Assembly (NCBI RefSeq): GCF_013410745.1
Contig: NZ_JACCFY010000001.1
Coordinates: 992,001 to 1,056,000, forward strand
Direction: 5' to 3'
DNA: 64,000 nucleotides
Source of the DNA: Nesterenkonia xinjiangensis
GTDB lineage: Bacteria; Actinomycetota; Actinomycetes; Actinomycetales; Micrococcaceae
This document shows positions 33,389 through 42,685 of this stretch, piece by piece. Made by a program: the position numbers and the translations under genes. How positions within the stretch are numbered: position 1 is the stretch's first letter; the number at the start of each line of letters is the position of its first letter. Under the pieces are notes generated by a model. The model saw only the letters and a list, made by a program, of their open reading frames with translations, made no database searches and was not told the origin of the DNA.

Positions 33389-34774
33389 TCACGCCTCCGA
33401 TACGTCATCCCCCGGCTCCTCAGGCCCCTCCGCCCGACGGCGGCGCACCCTGTCCGCGGCCGGGGCGATGAGGTAGCCGAGGATCGTCCCGAGGGCGACC
33501 CAGGCGCCCAGCAGCCCGGCGGCCAGCAGCGCATGCGGGCCCACATCGGTGAGCCGCCCGATCCCCAGTGAGATGTGGGAGAGCCACAGCGGCAGCACGA
33601 CGACGGCCGCCGCCACCCCTCCGGTCAGCAGCCCCAGCGTCAGGGTCGACAGCGACCAGGAGATCGGGCGCCAGGAGATCCGCAGCGCGCACCAGTCGTC
33701 CAGATGGTTCTCCCCTTCGCGCATGAGCCACCATCCGGCGATCATTCCGGCCACCAGCGGCACAGCCAGCACAGCCAGCACCGCCTCCCCGGAGGCGGTC
33801 GGCAGCGCACCGAGCACGGGCAGGGCGGGCACCGGGCCCAGCTCCAGGGCATGCGGAGCCACGATGGTCCCCGAGCCCAGCGAGAACCCTGCGCCTGTGG
33901 TGTAGGCCAGCGTCCAGAGCACCAAGTTCGGCAGCAGCCCCAGGTGCAGCAGGGTCAGTCCCACCACGCCCCACATGCCCGGGTCCAGCTGCTGATAGGT
34001 GTTGGCGATCTCCATCCAGGAGAAGCCCACCTGTGCACCCAGCAGCAGCGCAGAGAGCCCGACGGCGGTCACGACGGCGATCAGCCCACCGCGGACCACG
34101 GCCCAGGCATAGTGCCCGGCCCACTTCAGCCGCTGGGAGAGCCGCTCCACACGCTCCTCGAGGTCCACTCCGATCAGTCGGGCCCAGGAGCGGGCCTCCA
34201 CGTAGCTTCCGGCGAGCGCACCGACGGCCATGACCGCGGCTGCGCACAGCGCCGCCCAGTGGAGCTGCACGGTGAAGCCTTCGGCCTGCGCCAGATGCGC
34301 GAGGCCGGCGGCCACGGCCGCGTAGCCGAGCACCAGGGCGAGCAGCCCCTGCCAGAGCTGATCGGAGTATGCCCCTCGTGCCAGCCGGCCGCCGGCGCGC
34401 CAGCCGAGGGCCAGGGGCACCAGGGTGAGCCCCATGGGCAGCAGATGCAGCCAGCCCTCGGCGAGCGTCACTCCCTCGCCGAGCACGCCGCCGTCGATCG
34501 GCACTGCGACCTCCACGGGTGTGCCGTGGATGACCAGCCAGATCTGTGCGGAGAAGACCCCCACGAACTCCAGGTCCATCTGGGCGAATCCGCCGGCCAG
34601 CCCCATGGCGAGCACCGGCAGCGTCACCAGCAGGGCGGTGGCCAGCACCACCTGGACGGCCTCGAGCAGGCCCAGCAGCCACAGCGGCGGGGCCGGCAGC
34701 CGGAAGCGCCGTCGGGCGCGACCGGGGACGTCGGGGTCACCGGCGGTGCGGGAGTCGGTCTCTGAGGGCGTCAT
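33389..34774 (-). CDS. PerM/DUF6350 family cell-division membrane protein
   Basis: The 461-residue protein has about ten to twelve helices and family-typical segments (FVGVFSAQIWLVIHGTPVEV, GWLHLLPMGLTLVPLALGWR). DUF6350 includes mycobacterial PerM (Rv0955), an integral protein needed for division and persistence and encoded beside purN, as here. The gene converges on the DUF4031-HD gene. The ATG at 34774 has CACGAT (complement of 34782-34787) ending 7 nt upstream; ATGs at 34783 and 34801 are alternatives. Function is inferred from the mycobacterial protein. Confidence 0.78.
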   Translation of the reverse strand: MTPSETDSRTAGDPDVPGRARRRFRLPAPPLWLLGLLEAVQVVLATALLVTLPVLAMGLAGGFAQMDLEFVGVFSAQIWLVIHGTPVEVAVPIDGGVLGEGVTLAEGWLHLLPMGLTLVPLALGWRAGGRLARGAYSDQLWQGLLALVLGYAAVAAGLAHLAQAEGFTVQLHWAALCAAAVMAVGALAGSYVEARSWARLIGVDLEERVERLSQRLKWAGHYAWAVVRGGLIAVVTAVGLSALLLGAQVGFSWMEIANTYQQLDPGMWGVVGLTLLHLGLLPNLVLWTLAYTTGAGFSLGSGTIVAPHALELGPVPALPVLGALPTASGEAVLAVLAVPLVAGMIAGWWLMREGENHLDDWCALRISWRPISWSLSTLTLGLLTGGVAAAVVVLPLWLSHISLGIGRLTDVGPHALLAAGLLGAWVALGTILGYLIAPAADRVRRRRAEGPEEPGDDVSEA

Positions 34775-34844
34775 CGAGACCATCGTGCCAGTCGGGGGCA
34801 CGGATCAGCGGAGCAACAGACCGGCGTCCACCGAACTCTCAGGT

Positions 34845-35600
34845 TCAGAGCAGCAGCCGGATGCCGGTCCCCATGGCCAGCAGGGAGCCCAGGATGGCGA
34901 GGAACACCACGAACCTGCGCACCGTGGAGTCGTCCACGCGGCGCTGGACCCATTCGCCGACCCAGATGCCCAGCACGATGGAGACCACAGAACCCACCCA
35001 GGCCCACCACGGCATGTCGGGCATCTGGCCGTCGTCGAAGGCCCACTTGATGCCGAAGGAGAAGGCGGAGATGAGGATCCACAGAGGCTGCAGGGTGGCG
35101 ACCATGCGCATGATCGGCCAGCGGGAGAGCACCGCGTAGATGGTGATGGCCGGGCCGCCGACGCCGCCGAGCACCGTCCCTACCCCGGAGCCGATGCCGG
35201 TGATGATCTGCGCGGCACGGCCGTCTCCGTCGACGGCGGCGCTGATCCGGCTCAGCAGCATGGAGGTCAGCAGTCCGAAGAGCACCAGACCGGCGACCAC
35301 CACGTAGAGGGGCCCGGGCGGCGAGACCACGGAGATCCAGGCGGCCGCAGGCATGATCAGCACTGCGGGGATGCCGAGCCAGAGGACCTTGCGCCACTCG
35401 ATGTCGTCCCAGATGCGTGGCAGCACCAGGATGGGGGCGATGATGGACAGGAAGTTCACCAGCATCACGCCCTCGTGGGCGCCGATGAGCACCACCAGGA
35501 ACGGTGCGAGGATCATGCCGAAGCCGAGCCCAGCGATGCGCTGGATCGTGGCGGCGAGAAGGATGAACGCCACCACCGAGATGGCCATCGTGATGCCCAA
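34845..35600 (-). CDS. TauE/SafE family sulfite/anion exporter
   Basis: The 251-residue membrane protein has about eight helices in two similar halves, with the family elements IAGLGFGMILAPFLVVLIG and TGIGSGVGTVLGGVGGPAITIY. Family members export sulfite, sulfoacetate or other sulfur anions; the substrate here is unknown. The start is decided by the ribosome binding site: AGGAGG (complement of 35610-35615) lies 9 nt before a TTG at 35600, whereas the next ATG (35588) is 21 nt away. A longer reading from 35663 has no such site. Confidence 0.82.
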   Translation of the reverse strand: MGITMAISVVAFILLAATIQRIAGLGFGMILAPFLVVLIGAHEGVMLVNFLSIIAPILVLPRIWDDIEWRKVLWLGIPAVLIMPAAAWISVVSPPGPLYVVVAGLVLFGLLTSMLLSRISAAVDGDGRAAQIITGIGSGVGTVLGGVGGPAITIYAVLSRWPIMRMVATLQPLWILISAFSFGIKWAFDDGQMPDMPWWAWVGSVVSIVLGIWVGEWVQRRVDDSTVRRFVVFLAILGSLLAMGTGIRLLL

Positions 35601-35794
35601 GCTGCTCCCCCTCCTGCCGTGGTCGGCCGTGAAGGCCCCCAGTGACTCTACGCCTGCGCCCACAGCGACGCCGAATGCCGTGACGCAGGTCGCAGGGGCT
35701 CCTCCGGACCGGCTCCCGCAGGGTTCTCCGCAGGTTCATCTTTCCTCCATGGCGATGACGTCACCAGGGCATCTTCAGCGCACATCCTGGCGTT

Positions 35795-37009
35795 GTGAAG
35801 GTCGTCGTGGTCGCAGAATCATTCCTTCCGCACATGAACGGAGTCACGAACTCCGTGCTCCATGTGCTGGCCCACCTGCGTCGCCGTGGGGACGAGGTGA
35901 CGGTCATCGCACCGGCCTCGGGTCTGTGGGACGCCGGCGGCGAGGCGCATGAACACTGTGAGGGCTTCCCCGTGGTGCGGGTCCCGTCGTTGCCGTTCCC
36001 CGACTACCCCAAGGTCCGTGTGGCCGCAGGGTTCGTGCCACGGATCCTGCACCTGCTGGAGGAGCTGCGGCCCGACGTCGTCCACCTCGCCTCCCCGTTC
36101 GTGCTGGGCTGGCGGGCCATCCAGGCCGCCCGGACGCTGGGCATCCCGACGGTCTCGGTCTACCAGACGGAGGTCCCCACCTACGCCGCCCGGTATCGGC
36201 TGCCGTGGGCTGAGGAGCTGCTCTGGCAGCACGTGGACCGGATGCACACCAGCTCCACGTTGACCCTGGTCCCTTCGCGCTTCTGCAAGGACCAGCTGCG
36301 CCGCCGGGGCATCCGGCGGCTGAAGACGTGGCGGCGCGGCGTCGACCTCCGGCGCTTCTCCCCTGGGCGCCGGAACGAGGCGCTGCGCCGCAGCCTGGCG
36401 CCGCAGGGCGAGCGGCTGATCGGCTTCGTGGGGCGGCTGGCCGCAGAGAAGCAGGTGGAGGACCTCGCCGCGCTGAACGACCTTCCGGACAGCCGGCTGG
36501 TCATCATCGGCACCGGGCCCGCCGAGGAGCAGCTGCGCCGTCGACTGCCGGGGGCCCATTTCGCCGGCTTCCGAAGCGGGGACGATCTGGGCCGCCATGT
36601 GGCCAGCCTGGACATCTTCGTCCACCCTGGGGAGGCCGAGACCTTCTGCCAGACCATCCAGGAGGCCATGGCCGCCGGGGTGCCGGTGGTCGCCGTCGGG
36701 CGAGGAGGGCCGCTGGACCTGGTGGACGAGGGCCGCACCGGGTGGCTCTACCAGCCCGGGGATCTGGGGCGGATGCGCTCCGCGGTGGAGCACCTGGTCA
36801 CCGACGACGACGCCCGCCGCCGTTTCGGGCAGGCCGGAGCCCAGGCGGTGCAGGGGCGCACCTGGGAGGCGATCTGCAACCAGCTGGTCGGCCATTATGC
36901 GCGCGCGATCGACGTCAACGAACGGATCCTGCGCATGCAGGCCAAGGACTTCATCCGCCAGCAGAGCCGGCTGGCCGGGATGGTGACCGACCCCTTCGAC
37001 CTCGCGTGA
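35795..37009 (+). CDS. GT4 family glycosyltransferase, probable alpha-mannosyltransferase
   Basis: The 404-residue GT-B protein has the N-terminal FLPHMNGVTNSVLHVLAHL, the mid-protein GFVGRLAAEKQVEDLAAL, and the nucleotide-sugar EX7E motif in HPGEAETFCQTIQEAMAAG. These are the features of actinobacterial GDP-mannose-dependent mannosyltransferases (MgtA/PimB-like), which glycosylate phosphatidylinositol or glucuronosyl diacylglycerol lipids. The acceptor is inferred. The start is GTG; CATCCT 6 nt upstream would be a weak leaderless -10. It diverges from the TauE gene across a 194-bp gap. Confidence 0.87.
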   Translation: MKVVVVAESFLPHMNGVTNSVLHVLAHLRRRGDEVTVIAPASGLWDAGGEAHEHCEGFPVVRVPSLPFPDYPKVRVAAGFVPRILHLLEELRPDVVHLASPFVLGWRAIQAARTLGIPTVSVYQTEVPTYAARYRLPWAEELLWQHVDRMHTSSTLTLVPSRFCKDQLRRRGIRRLKTWRRGVDLRRFSPGRRNEALRRSLAPQGERLIGFVGRLAAEKQVEDLAALNDLPDSRLVIIGTGPAEEQLRRRLPGAHFAGFRSGDDLGRHVASLDIFVHPGEAETFCQTIQEAMAAGVPVVAVGRGGPLDLVDEGRTGWLYQPGDLGRMRSAVEHLVTDDDARRRFGQAGAQAVQGRTWEAICNQLVGHYARAIDVNERILRMQAKDFIRQQSRLAGMVTDPFDLA

Positions 37010-37092
37010 GACCGGCGGCCGCGCCCGGGCACCGGGGTGGTCTCAGCACCGGAGGTGATGCTTGCCTCGGGCAACCTCCGTAGAGTGGGGAC

Positions 37093-40000
37093 ATGACGCA
37101 GATCACGCCTTATCTCCGGAACCCGCATCTGGCGGGCGACCTGATCACCTTCACCGCCGCCGACGACGTCTGGCTGGCCCCCGATGCGGGAGGTCGCGCC
37201 TGGCGGCTGACCCGAGACGCGGCACCGGTGCGCACCCCGCGCCTCTCCCCCGACGGCTCCCAGGTGGCCTTCATCTCCAGTCGGGACGGTCATCCGGAAG
37301 TCTTCTCCGCCACCGTCGACACCGGTGAGATCCGCCGGCTGACATGGTGGGGCGCCGCCAAGGCGGCCATCCTGGGCTGGGCGCCCGACGGCCGGCTGCT
37401 GGTGGCCACCCATGCGGTGGAGTCGGTCATCCGCGAACAGGTGGCCCACGCGGTGTCCCTCGACGGCGGCACGGAGCGGCTGCATTACGGCTCGGCCGGA
37501 GGGCTGGCGATCAGCGAGTCCGGCATCGTGGCGCTGGCCACCCCGCCGACCCGGCCCGCCGGGCACTGGAAGCGGTACCGCGGCGGCGTGGCCGGACAGC
37601 TGTGGCTGGGCGTGGACGGCGTCGACGGCCCCGGCACCGCGGGACGCTGGCGGCGGCTGCTGCCCGAGGAGCCTGCTGGCCTGCTGGACCCCCTGTGGGT
37701 GGACGGGCAGCTGGTGATCTCCTCCGACATGGCAGCGACCTTCCCGGAGCGGACCCGTGAGCAGGCGAACCTGTGGGTCCTCGACGGCGCCGGAGCCGAG
37801 GGCGCCTCCGAGGCCGACGTCGAAGCTCACCAGCTGACCTTCCAGGGAGAGGAGACCGGATACGTCCGCGACGCGACCACCGACGGTCGCCGCATCACCT
37901 GGCATTCCCGGGGCGAGATCTTCATCCTGGACTCCCTGGACGCCCGACCGCGCCGCCTGGAGGTCGCCCTCCCCGGGTCCGCCCCGGCGCCGCTGCGGCT
38001 GAAGCCCACGAAGAACCTCGACGTGCTAGCACCGGACTGGACCGGCGACGCCTCTGCGGTGTCCTGGCGCGGCACGACCTGGTGGCTGACCCACCGGGAG
38101 GGGCCTGCCCGGGCCCTCGCCGCCGACTCCGGGGTCCGCACCCGCGAGCCCGTGGTGCTGGGGCGGAGCGGGCGGGTCGCCGTCGCCACCGACGCCGAGG
38201 GTGAGGACGCCCTGGAGATCCATCTCCTCGACGGTTCCGCCCCGGCGCAGCGCGTGCTGGGTGGAGAGCTCGGGCGAGTGCTGCACATGGTTGCCGACCC
38301 GGCCGGCACACGTCTGGCGGTGATCTCCCATGACGGCAGGCTGCGGCTCATCGACCTGAGCGAGTCGGAGGGCCGACTGCAGGCCTCGGCCCGAGAGATC
38401 CGGCGCTCCGAGCACGGGGAGCTGCTCGACGCCTCCTTCTCCCCTGACGGCCGCTACCTGCTCTGGTCCGCGCCGACCATGAGCGAGTCACAGATGCATC
38501 AGCTGATGATCGCCGACACCGCCAGCGACCCGATCACGCCGCGGGCACTGACCGGCGGCACCTTCCATGACAGCTCGCCGGCCTTCACCGCGGACGGGAA
38601 GCACATCGCCTTCCTCTCCACCCGCACCTTGGACCCGCACTACGACGATCACGAGTTCAACCTGTCCTTCGCCGGGTCCGTCCGCCCGTGGCTGCTGCCG
38701 CTCTCCGCGGCGGAGCCGGCCCCCTTCGGGCCCAGCGCCGAGGGCTGGCGGATCTCCGCCGGCGAGGAGGCGGGAGCGCGGGGAGACTCCGGCGCAGACT
38801 CCGCGGCGGACTCCGCGCCGGTGAGCCCGGACCTGGACGATGAGCACGCCGAGGAGAGGATCGTGGCCTTCCCGGTCGCCTCCGCCCGGTACCGCGACCT
38901 GCGAGCGGTCAAGGGCGGGCTGCTGTGGATCCGCCAGGCGGAGGAGACCGGGGAGCTGGGCACCCGCCGCTCCGGAGTCGACGGCGAGAAGCCTGCCGAT
39001 CAGCTCATCCGCTGGGACTTCACCGCCCGGAAGGCCACCACGCTGGTGGAGAAGCTCGACTCCTATGCGGTCAGCGGCGACGGGTCCCGGCTGGTGGTCC
39101 GCTCGGGCGATGAGGTGACCGCGGTGCCGGCCACGCGGAAGGCGGAGAAGGACGACGCCGAACGCGTCACCGTGGACCTCTCCCGGCTGCGGCTCAGCGT
39201 GGACAGGCCCGCCGAATGGGCGCAGATGTTCGAGGAGACCTGCCGGCTGATGCGCCAGCAGTTCTGGCGCGAGGACATGGACGGAATCGACTGGGACGCT
39301 GTGGTGGAGCGCTGGCGGCCGGTCGTCGCCCGGGCACGCACCCACGATGACCTGGTCGACATCCTCTGGGAGACGGTCGGGGAGCTCAACACCTCCCACG
39401 CGTACGTGATGCCGGCCGAGGAGGACGCCGACACCGACCGCCGGCTCGGCCTGCTGGGTGCAGACCTGGAGCCCGCGGGGCTGGAGACCGGCGAGCCCGG
39501 CTGGCGGATCACCCGCATCCTTCCCGCCGAGTCCAGCGAGCCGGAGGCCCGGTCGCCGCTGCGCGCCGCCGGGGTGGACGCCCGCGAGGGAGACGTGATC
39601 ATCGCCGTCGACGGACGCGCCGTGGACCCCGTCGCCGGGCCCAACGTCCAGCTCGCCGGTGCGGCAGGCAAACCGGTGGAGCTGAGTCTTCGACGGCCGG
39701 GACCAGCGGGCGAGGAGACGCGTCGCGTCGTCGTCGTGCCACTGTCCGGGGAGGAGGAGCTGCGCTATCAGGACTGGGTGCGCTCACGCCGGGAGTACGT
39801 GAAGCGCGCCTCCGCAGGTCGCCTCGGCTACGTGCATGTGCCGGACATGACCTCCACCGGCTGGGCCCAGCTGCACCGCGACCTGCGACTGGCCGCCGGC
39901 TGTGAGGGGATCATCGCCGACGTCCGCTACAACCGCGGCGGCCACACCTCCCAGATGGTGATCCAGCGGCTCTCCAAGCAGCTCGTCGCCTGGGCGACCG

Positions 40001-40422
40001 CACGGGGAGAGTCATCGGTGGAGACCTACCCCCTGGCCGCGCCCCGCGGTCCGGTGGTGCTGGTGGCCAACCGGTGGTCCGGTTCCGACGGAGACATCGT
40101 CAACGCCGCCGCCCAGGCCATGGCTCTGGGCCCGGTGGTCGGCGAACGCACCTGGGGCGGAGTGATCGGCATCGACGGGCGGTACTCCCTGGTGGACGGC
40201 ACGGTGGTCACTCAGCCGAAGTACTCGTTCTGGATCCAGGGGTACGGCTGGGGCGTGGAGAACCACGGAGTGGATCCCGACGTCGAGGTCGTCCATGATC
40301 CGGGCGTGTGGTTCGCGGAGGAGGATCCGCAGCTGGACCGGGCGATCGCCGAAGCCTTCGACCGGCTGGAGCAGACGCCTGCGTCAGTGCCGCCGCCCCT
40401 GGATCCACCGAAGAACCGCTGA
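37093..40422 (+). CDS. Tricorn-type protease (S41 family)
   Basis: The 1109-residue protein is full length for a tricorn protease. It has N-terminal beta-propeller repeats (EVFSATVDTGEIRRLTWWG, later LLDASFSPDGRYLLWSA), a low-complexity insertion at about 560-580, a PDZ domain (about 815-890, ILPAESSEPEA...DVIIAVDGRAV) and a C-terminal S41 catalytic domain. Likely catalytic residues are the His in LNTSHAYV (about 768) and the Ser in RWSGSDGD (about 996), with Glu in GVENHGVDPD. It would degrade oligopeptides released by the proteasome or other proteases. TAGAGT (37081-37086) ends 6 nt before the ATG. Confidence 0.92.
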   Translation: MTQITPYLRNPHLAGDLITFTAADDVWLAPDAGGRAWRLTRDAAPVRTPRLSPDGSQVAFISSRDGHPEVFSATVDTGEIRRLTWWGAAKAAILGWAPDGRLLVATHAVESVIREQVAHAVSLDGGTERLHYGSAGGLAISESGIVALATPPTRPAGHWKRYRGGVAGQLWLGVDGVDGPGTAGRWRRLLPEEPAGLLDPLWVDGQLVISSDMAATFPERTREQANLWVLDGAGAEGASEADVEAHQLTFQGEETGYVRDATTDGRRITWHSRGEIFILDSLDARPRRLEVALPGSAPAPLRLKPTKNLDVLAPDWTGDASAVSWRGTTWWLTHREGPARALAADSGVRTREPVVLGRSGRVAVATDAEGEDALEIHLLDGSAPAQRVLGGELGRVLHMVADPAGTRLAVISHDGRLRLIDLSESEGRLQASAREIRRSEHGELLDASFSPDGRYLLWSAPTMSESQMHQLMIADTASDPITPRALTGGTFHDSSPAFTADGKHIAFLSTRTLDPHYDDHEFNLSFAGSVRPWLLPLSAAEPAPFGPSAEGWRISAGEEAGARGDSGADSAADSAPVSPDLDDEHAEERIVAFPVASARYRDLRAVKGGLLWIRQAEETGELGTRRSGVDGEKPADQLIRWDFTARKATTLVEKLDSYAVSGDGSRLVVRSGDEVTAVPATRKAEKDDAERVTVDLSRLRLSVDRPAEWAQMFEETCRLMRQQFWREDMDGIDWDAVVERWRPVVARARTHDDLVDILWETVGELNTSHAYVMPAEEDADTDRRLGLLGADLEPAGLETGEPGWRITRILPAESSEPEARSPLRAAGVDAREGDVIIAVDGRAVDPVAGPNVQLAGAAGKPVELSLRRPGPAGEETRRVVVVPLSGEEELRYQDWVRSRREYVKRASAGRLGYVHVPDMTSTGWAQLHRDLRLAAGCEGIIADVRYNRGGHTSQMVIQRLSKQLVAWATARGESSVETYPLAAPRGPVVLVANRWSGSDGDIVNAAAQAMALGPVVGERTWGGVIGIDGRYSLVDGTVVTQPKYSFWIQGYGWGVENHGVDPDVEVVHDPGVWFAEEDPQLDRAIAEAFDRLEQTPASVPPPLDPPKNR

Positions 40423-40439
40423 GGCGGCCGCGCGACCGG

Positions 40440-41426
40440 TCAGGAGGAGACGACCCGGGCATCCCCCAGGACGTCGATGAGGTCGTCCAGCCACTCGACG
40501 TAGCTCGCGTAGGTGAAGGGGCGCTTGTCATCCCACTCGACGACCTGCCCGGCCTGAACCGCCGGCAGCCGGCCGAAGGCCGGGACGTCCTTCACCTGGT
40601 CGGCCGTGCCGGCGTAGCTCAGCACGACGTCGGCCGGGTAGTCCCCGACGCTCTCCCAGCTCAGTGAGGCCCACGCCGAGTCTGCGTCCGGGCCGGTCAG
40701 GGTGAAGCCGAGCTCTTCGAGCAGAGCGAGCTGCCCCAGCGTCGACTGACCCACGTAGAGCTCGTCATAGCCGTTCAGCGCGATGAGCGTCAGATCCGGG
40801 GAGTCGGAAGCGATGTCCCGCAGCACCTGCAGCCGCTCCTCGAAGTCCTGCGCGGCCTGCTCGGCCTCGGTCGAGTCGGTGTCGCCGCCGAGCGCCTCCG
40901 CCAACGACACGTAGTCCTCGATCACCTCTTGTACGGGGCGCCCTCCGAAGTCCACCCCCAGGAACGGCGCGACCCGAGTGGCCTCGGACTGGACCTGCTC
41001 ATCCCACCAGGTCCAGCCCGTGCCGTCGTCGTCGCCGAACCCGACGATCAGATCCGGCTCCAGCGCGCCCAGCTGTTCGAGATCGAACTCACCCTCCCTG
41101 CCGACCACCGTCATCTGCGAGACGTCGGCTGCTCCGATGGCCACGGAGTCCTCCTCCGTGATGCCGTATCCGAAGACCCCGGCGGGGCGGATGCCGTACT
41201 CCCACAGCGCCGCGGCGGAGTAGCCGTCGACCACGAGCGACTCGGGTCGCTCGTCCAGGGTGATGGTGTTGCCGTACCCGGTGTCGGTGAAGCTCCAGGA
41301 GTCCGGTGCGTCCTGATCGGATGCGGAGTCAGTGGCCGAGACCGGGTCGCCGCAGGAGGTCAGGGCGAGGAGTGCCGCGGTGGATGCGAGGAGCAGCATC
41401 GTGCGACCCCGAAGTGTGGTGTTCAT
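40440..41426 (-). CDS. Iron-siderophore ABC transporter substrate-binding lipoprotein (FecB/FepB-like)
   Basis: The 328-residue protein has a lipoprotein signal with C25 in LLALTSCGD and two TroA/FecB-like lobes (SLVVDGYSAAALWEYGIRPA; GALEPDLIVGFGDDDGTGWT). It should bind a ferric siderophore outside the membrane. The gene diverges from the AraC regulator across an AT-rich, palindrome-containing region with a DtxR-like box, so both are probably iron-regulated. No permease adjoins it on this strand; it may feed the permease encoded at 44520-47568. Confidence 0.9.
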   Translation of the reverse strand: MNTTLRGRTMLLLASTAALLALTSCGDPVSATDSASDQDAPDSWSFTDTGYGNTITLDERPESLVVDGYSAAALWEYGIRPAGVFGYGITEEDSVAIGAADVSQMTVVGREGEFDLEQLGALEPDLIVGFGDDDGTGWTWWDEQVQSEATRVAPFLGVDFGGRPVQEVIEDYVSLAEALGGDTDSTEAEQAAQDFEERLQVLRDIASDSPDLTLIALNGYDELYVGQSTLGQLALLEELGFTLTGPDADSAWASLSWESVGDYPADVVLSYAGTADQVKDVPAFGRLPAVQAGQVVEWDDKRPFTYASYVEWLDDLIDVLGDARVVSS

Positions 41427-41504
41427 CTGCGTTCCTTAGGAGTGAGTTCCAGGCAGGTCGATCGGGCCGGCCAGGTGATGGGCAGCCCGCTAGTGGGCAT
41501 TTTT

Positions 41505-41544
41505 AATCATATATATGATCTCTAATCAGGTGAGGCTACCCTGT
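41505..41544. promoter_or_regulatory. Divergent promoter region with palindrome and DtxR/IdeR-like box
   Basis: ATCATATATATGAT (41506-41519) is a perfect 14-bp palindrome in the most AT-rich patch of the locus. TCAGGTGAGGCTACCCTGT (41526-41544) matches 14 of 19 positions of the DtxR/IdeR consensus TTAGGTTAGGCTAACCTAA. The two sites lie between the divergent binding-protein and AraC genes. Iron repression is expected but inferred. Confidence 0.65.
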
Positions 41545-41622
41545 GTCGTTGGGAGGCTATCACGGCGAGGACTCGTCCACGCCGACGCCCGCACCTCCGC
41601 CCATACCGAGAAGGGACGACAG

Positions 41623-42498
41623 ATGGCACCGAATGGTGAACAGGCACACTCAGCCACCGGGATCCTGCTGGCCCGCGCGGACTCCGCCCCGAGGGCAACC
41701 CGGCACCCCCGGCAGAGGGAGTCCCGACAGCTCGTGCAGGATCCCCACCTCCTCGGCAGCGTGATGTTCGAAACTGCCTCAGAGACCCTCTGGAGCCTTC
41801 ACAACCACCCCTGCGAACACGAACTGCTGTGGCCCCTGACCGGAGCCCTCACCGTCACCGCCGCGGGACGCATCTCAACCGTACTTCCGGGGCAGGGTGC
41901 GTGGCTGCGAGCCGGAGAGGGGCACGAGGTGTCTACTCGGAGGCCGACCCGCTTCGGCGTCACCTTTGTGCGGACCGATGCCCCCGGAATCGGCTCCCCG
42001 GCGACCGGCACCTCTGCTGTGACGCCGGCTCTGCGGGAGCTGCTCATCCACATGAACCGGGAGCAGCTCGATCTCGAGGCGCACCTTCGGCTCCAACGTG
42101 CCTGCCTCGACCTCATGACGCCAGCCCGAATGCCCCGCCCCTCTGTCCCGGTCCCGCAGGACCCCCGCCTCACCCCTCTGGTGCACGGACTGCTGGAGGA
42201 CTGTGGTGACCCTCGATCACTCCATGAATGGGCCGAAGAGCTTCACCTCAGCACCCGCACGATCTCCAGGGCGCTGCACGCCGCGACAGGAATGCCCTTC
42301 AGCCGATGGCGGCGACAGCTGCGCATCCAGCAGGCCCAGACCCTCCTCGCCGACGGCGAGACTGTGACCAGCACCGCCTGGCAGGTCGGCTACCTCTCCA
42401 CGAGTGCGTTCGTGGCCGCTTTCAGGACAGTGACCGGAGTCACTCCGGCGACTCTCATTCCGCCCGACGTCGACCAGACGCCCCTCGCCGACCGCTGA
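41623..42498 (+). CDS. AraC-family transcriptional regulator
   Basis: The 291-residue protein has an N-terminal cupin-type ligand domain (LHNHPCEHELLWPLTGALTV, then GQGAWLRAGEGHEV) and a C-terminal AraC double helix-turn-helix (LHEWAEELHLSTRTISRALH; TVTSTAWQVGYLSTSAFVAA). AAGGGA at 41611-41616, 6 nt before the ATG at 41623, decides the start; the frame is open back to 41515 but would cross the DtxR-like box. By position it probably regulates the siderophore-uptake genes on either side, perhaps as an activator sensing a ferric siderophore. Confidence 0.85.
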   Translation: MAPNGEQAHSATGILLARADSAPRATRHPRQRESRQLVQDPHLLGSVMFETASETLWSLHNHPCEHELLWPLTGALTVTAAGRISTVLPGQGAWLRAGEGHEVSTRRPTRFGVTFVRTDAPGIGSPATGTSAVTPALRELLIHMNREQLDLEAHLRLQRACLDLMTPARMPRPSVPVPQDPRLTPLVHGLLEDCGDPRSLHEWAEELHLSTRTISRALHAATGMPFSRWRRQLRIQQAQTLLADGETVTSTAWQVGYLSTSAFVAAFRTVTGVTPATLIPPDVDQTPLADR

Positions 42499-42554
42499 CC
42501 GGATCGCGACACATTCTGTCCGTAATACGACACGTATCGAATCCCTTAATCACA

Positions 42555-42573
42555 TAAGGTTAACCTGACCTTG
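42555..42573 (+). promoter_or_regulatory. DtxR/IdeR-like iron box upstream of the siderophore operon
   Basis: TAAGGTTAACCTGACCTTG matches 13 of 19 positions of the DtxR/IdeR consensus and includes the GGTTA and ACCT half-sites. It lies 113 bp before the likely start of the second binding-protein gene (42686), in an AT-rich stretch suited to a promoter. Iron-dependent repression of the whole downstream operon is inferred. Confidence 0.6.
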
Positions 42574-42685
42574 ATGTGTCACGGCCCGAGTGGGGAGCCC
42601 TCCGTGCGTGGTTACGGACGACGGGTTCGACCCCCGGGCGGAGGGCTCTCCGAGGCTCCTGATGCCCCTGATGAGAAAGGCCGCC

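Noticed and set aside
42525-42540. ATACG-ACA-CGTAT as a regulatory site upstream of the siderophore operon
   Set aside because: The arms are 5 bp only and the nearby DtxR-like box explains regulation better.
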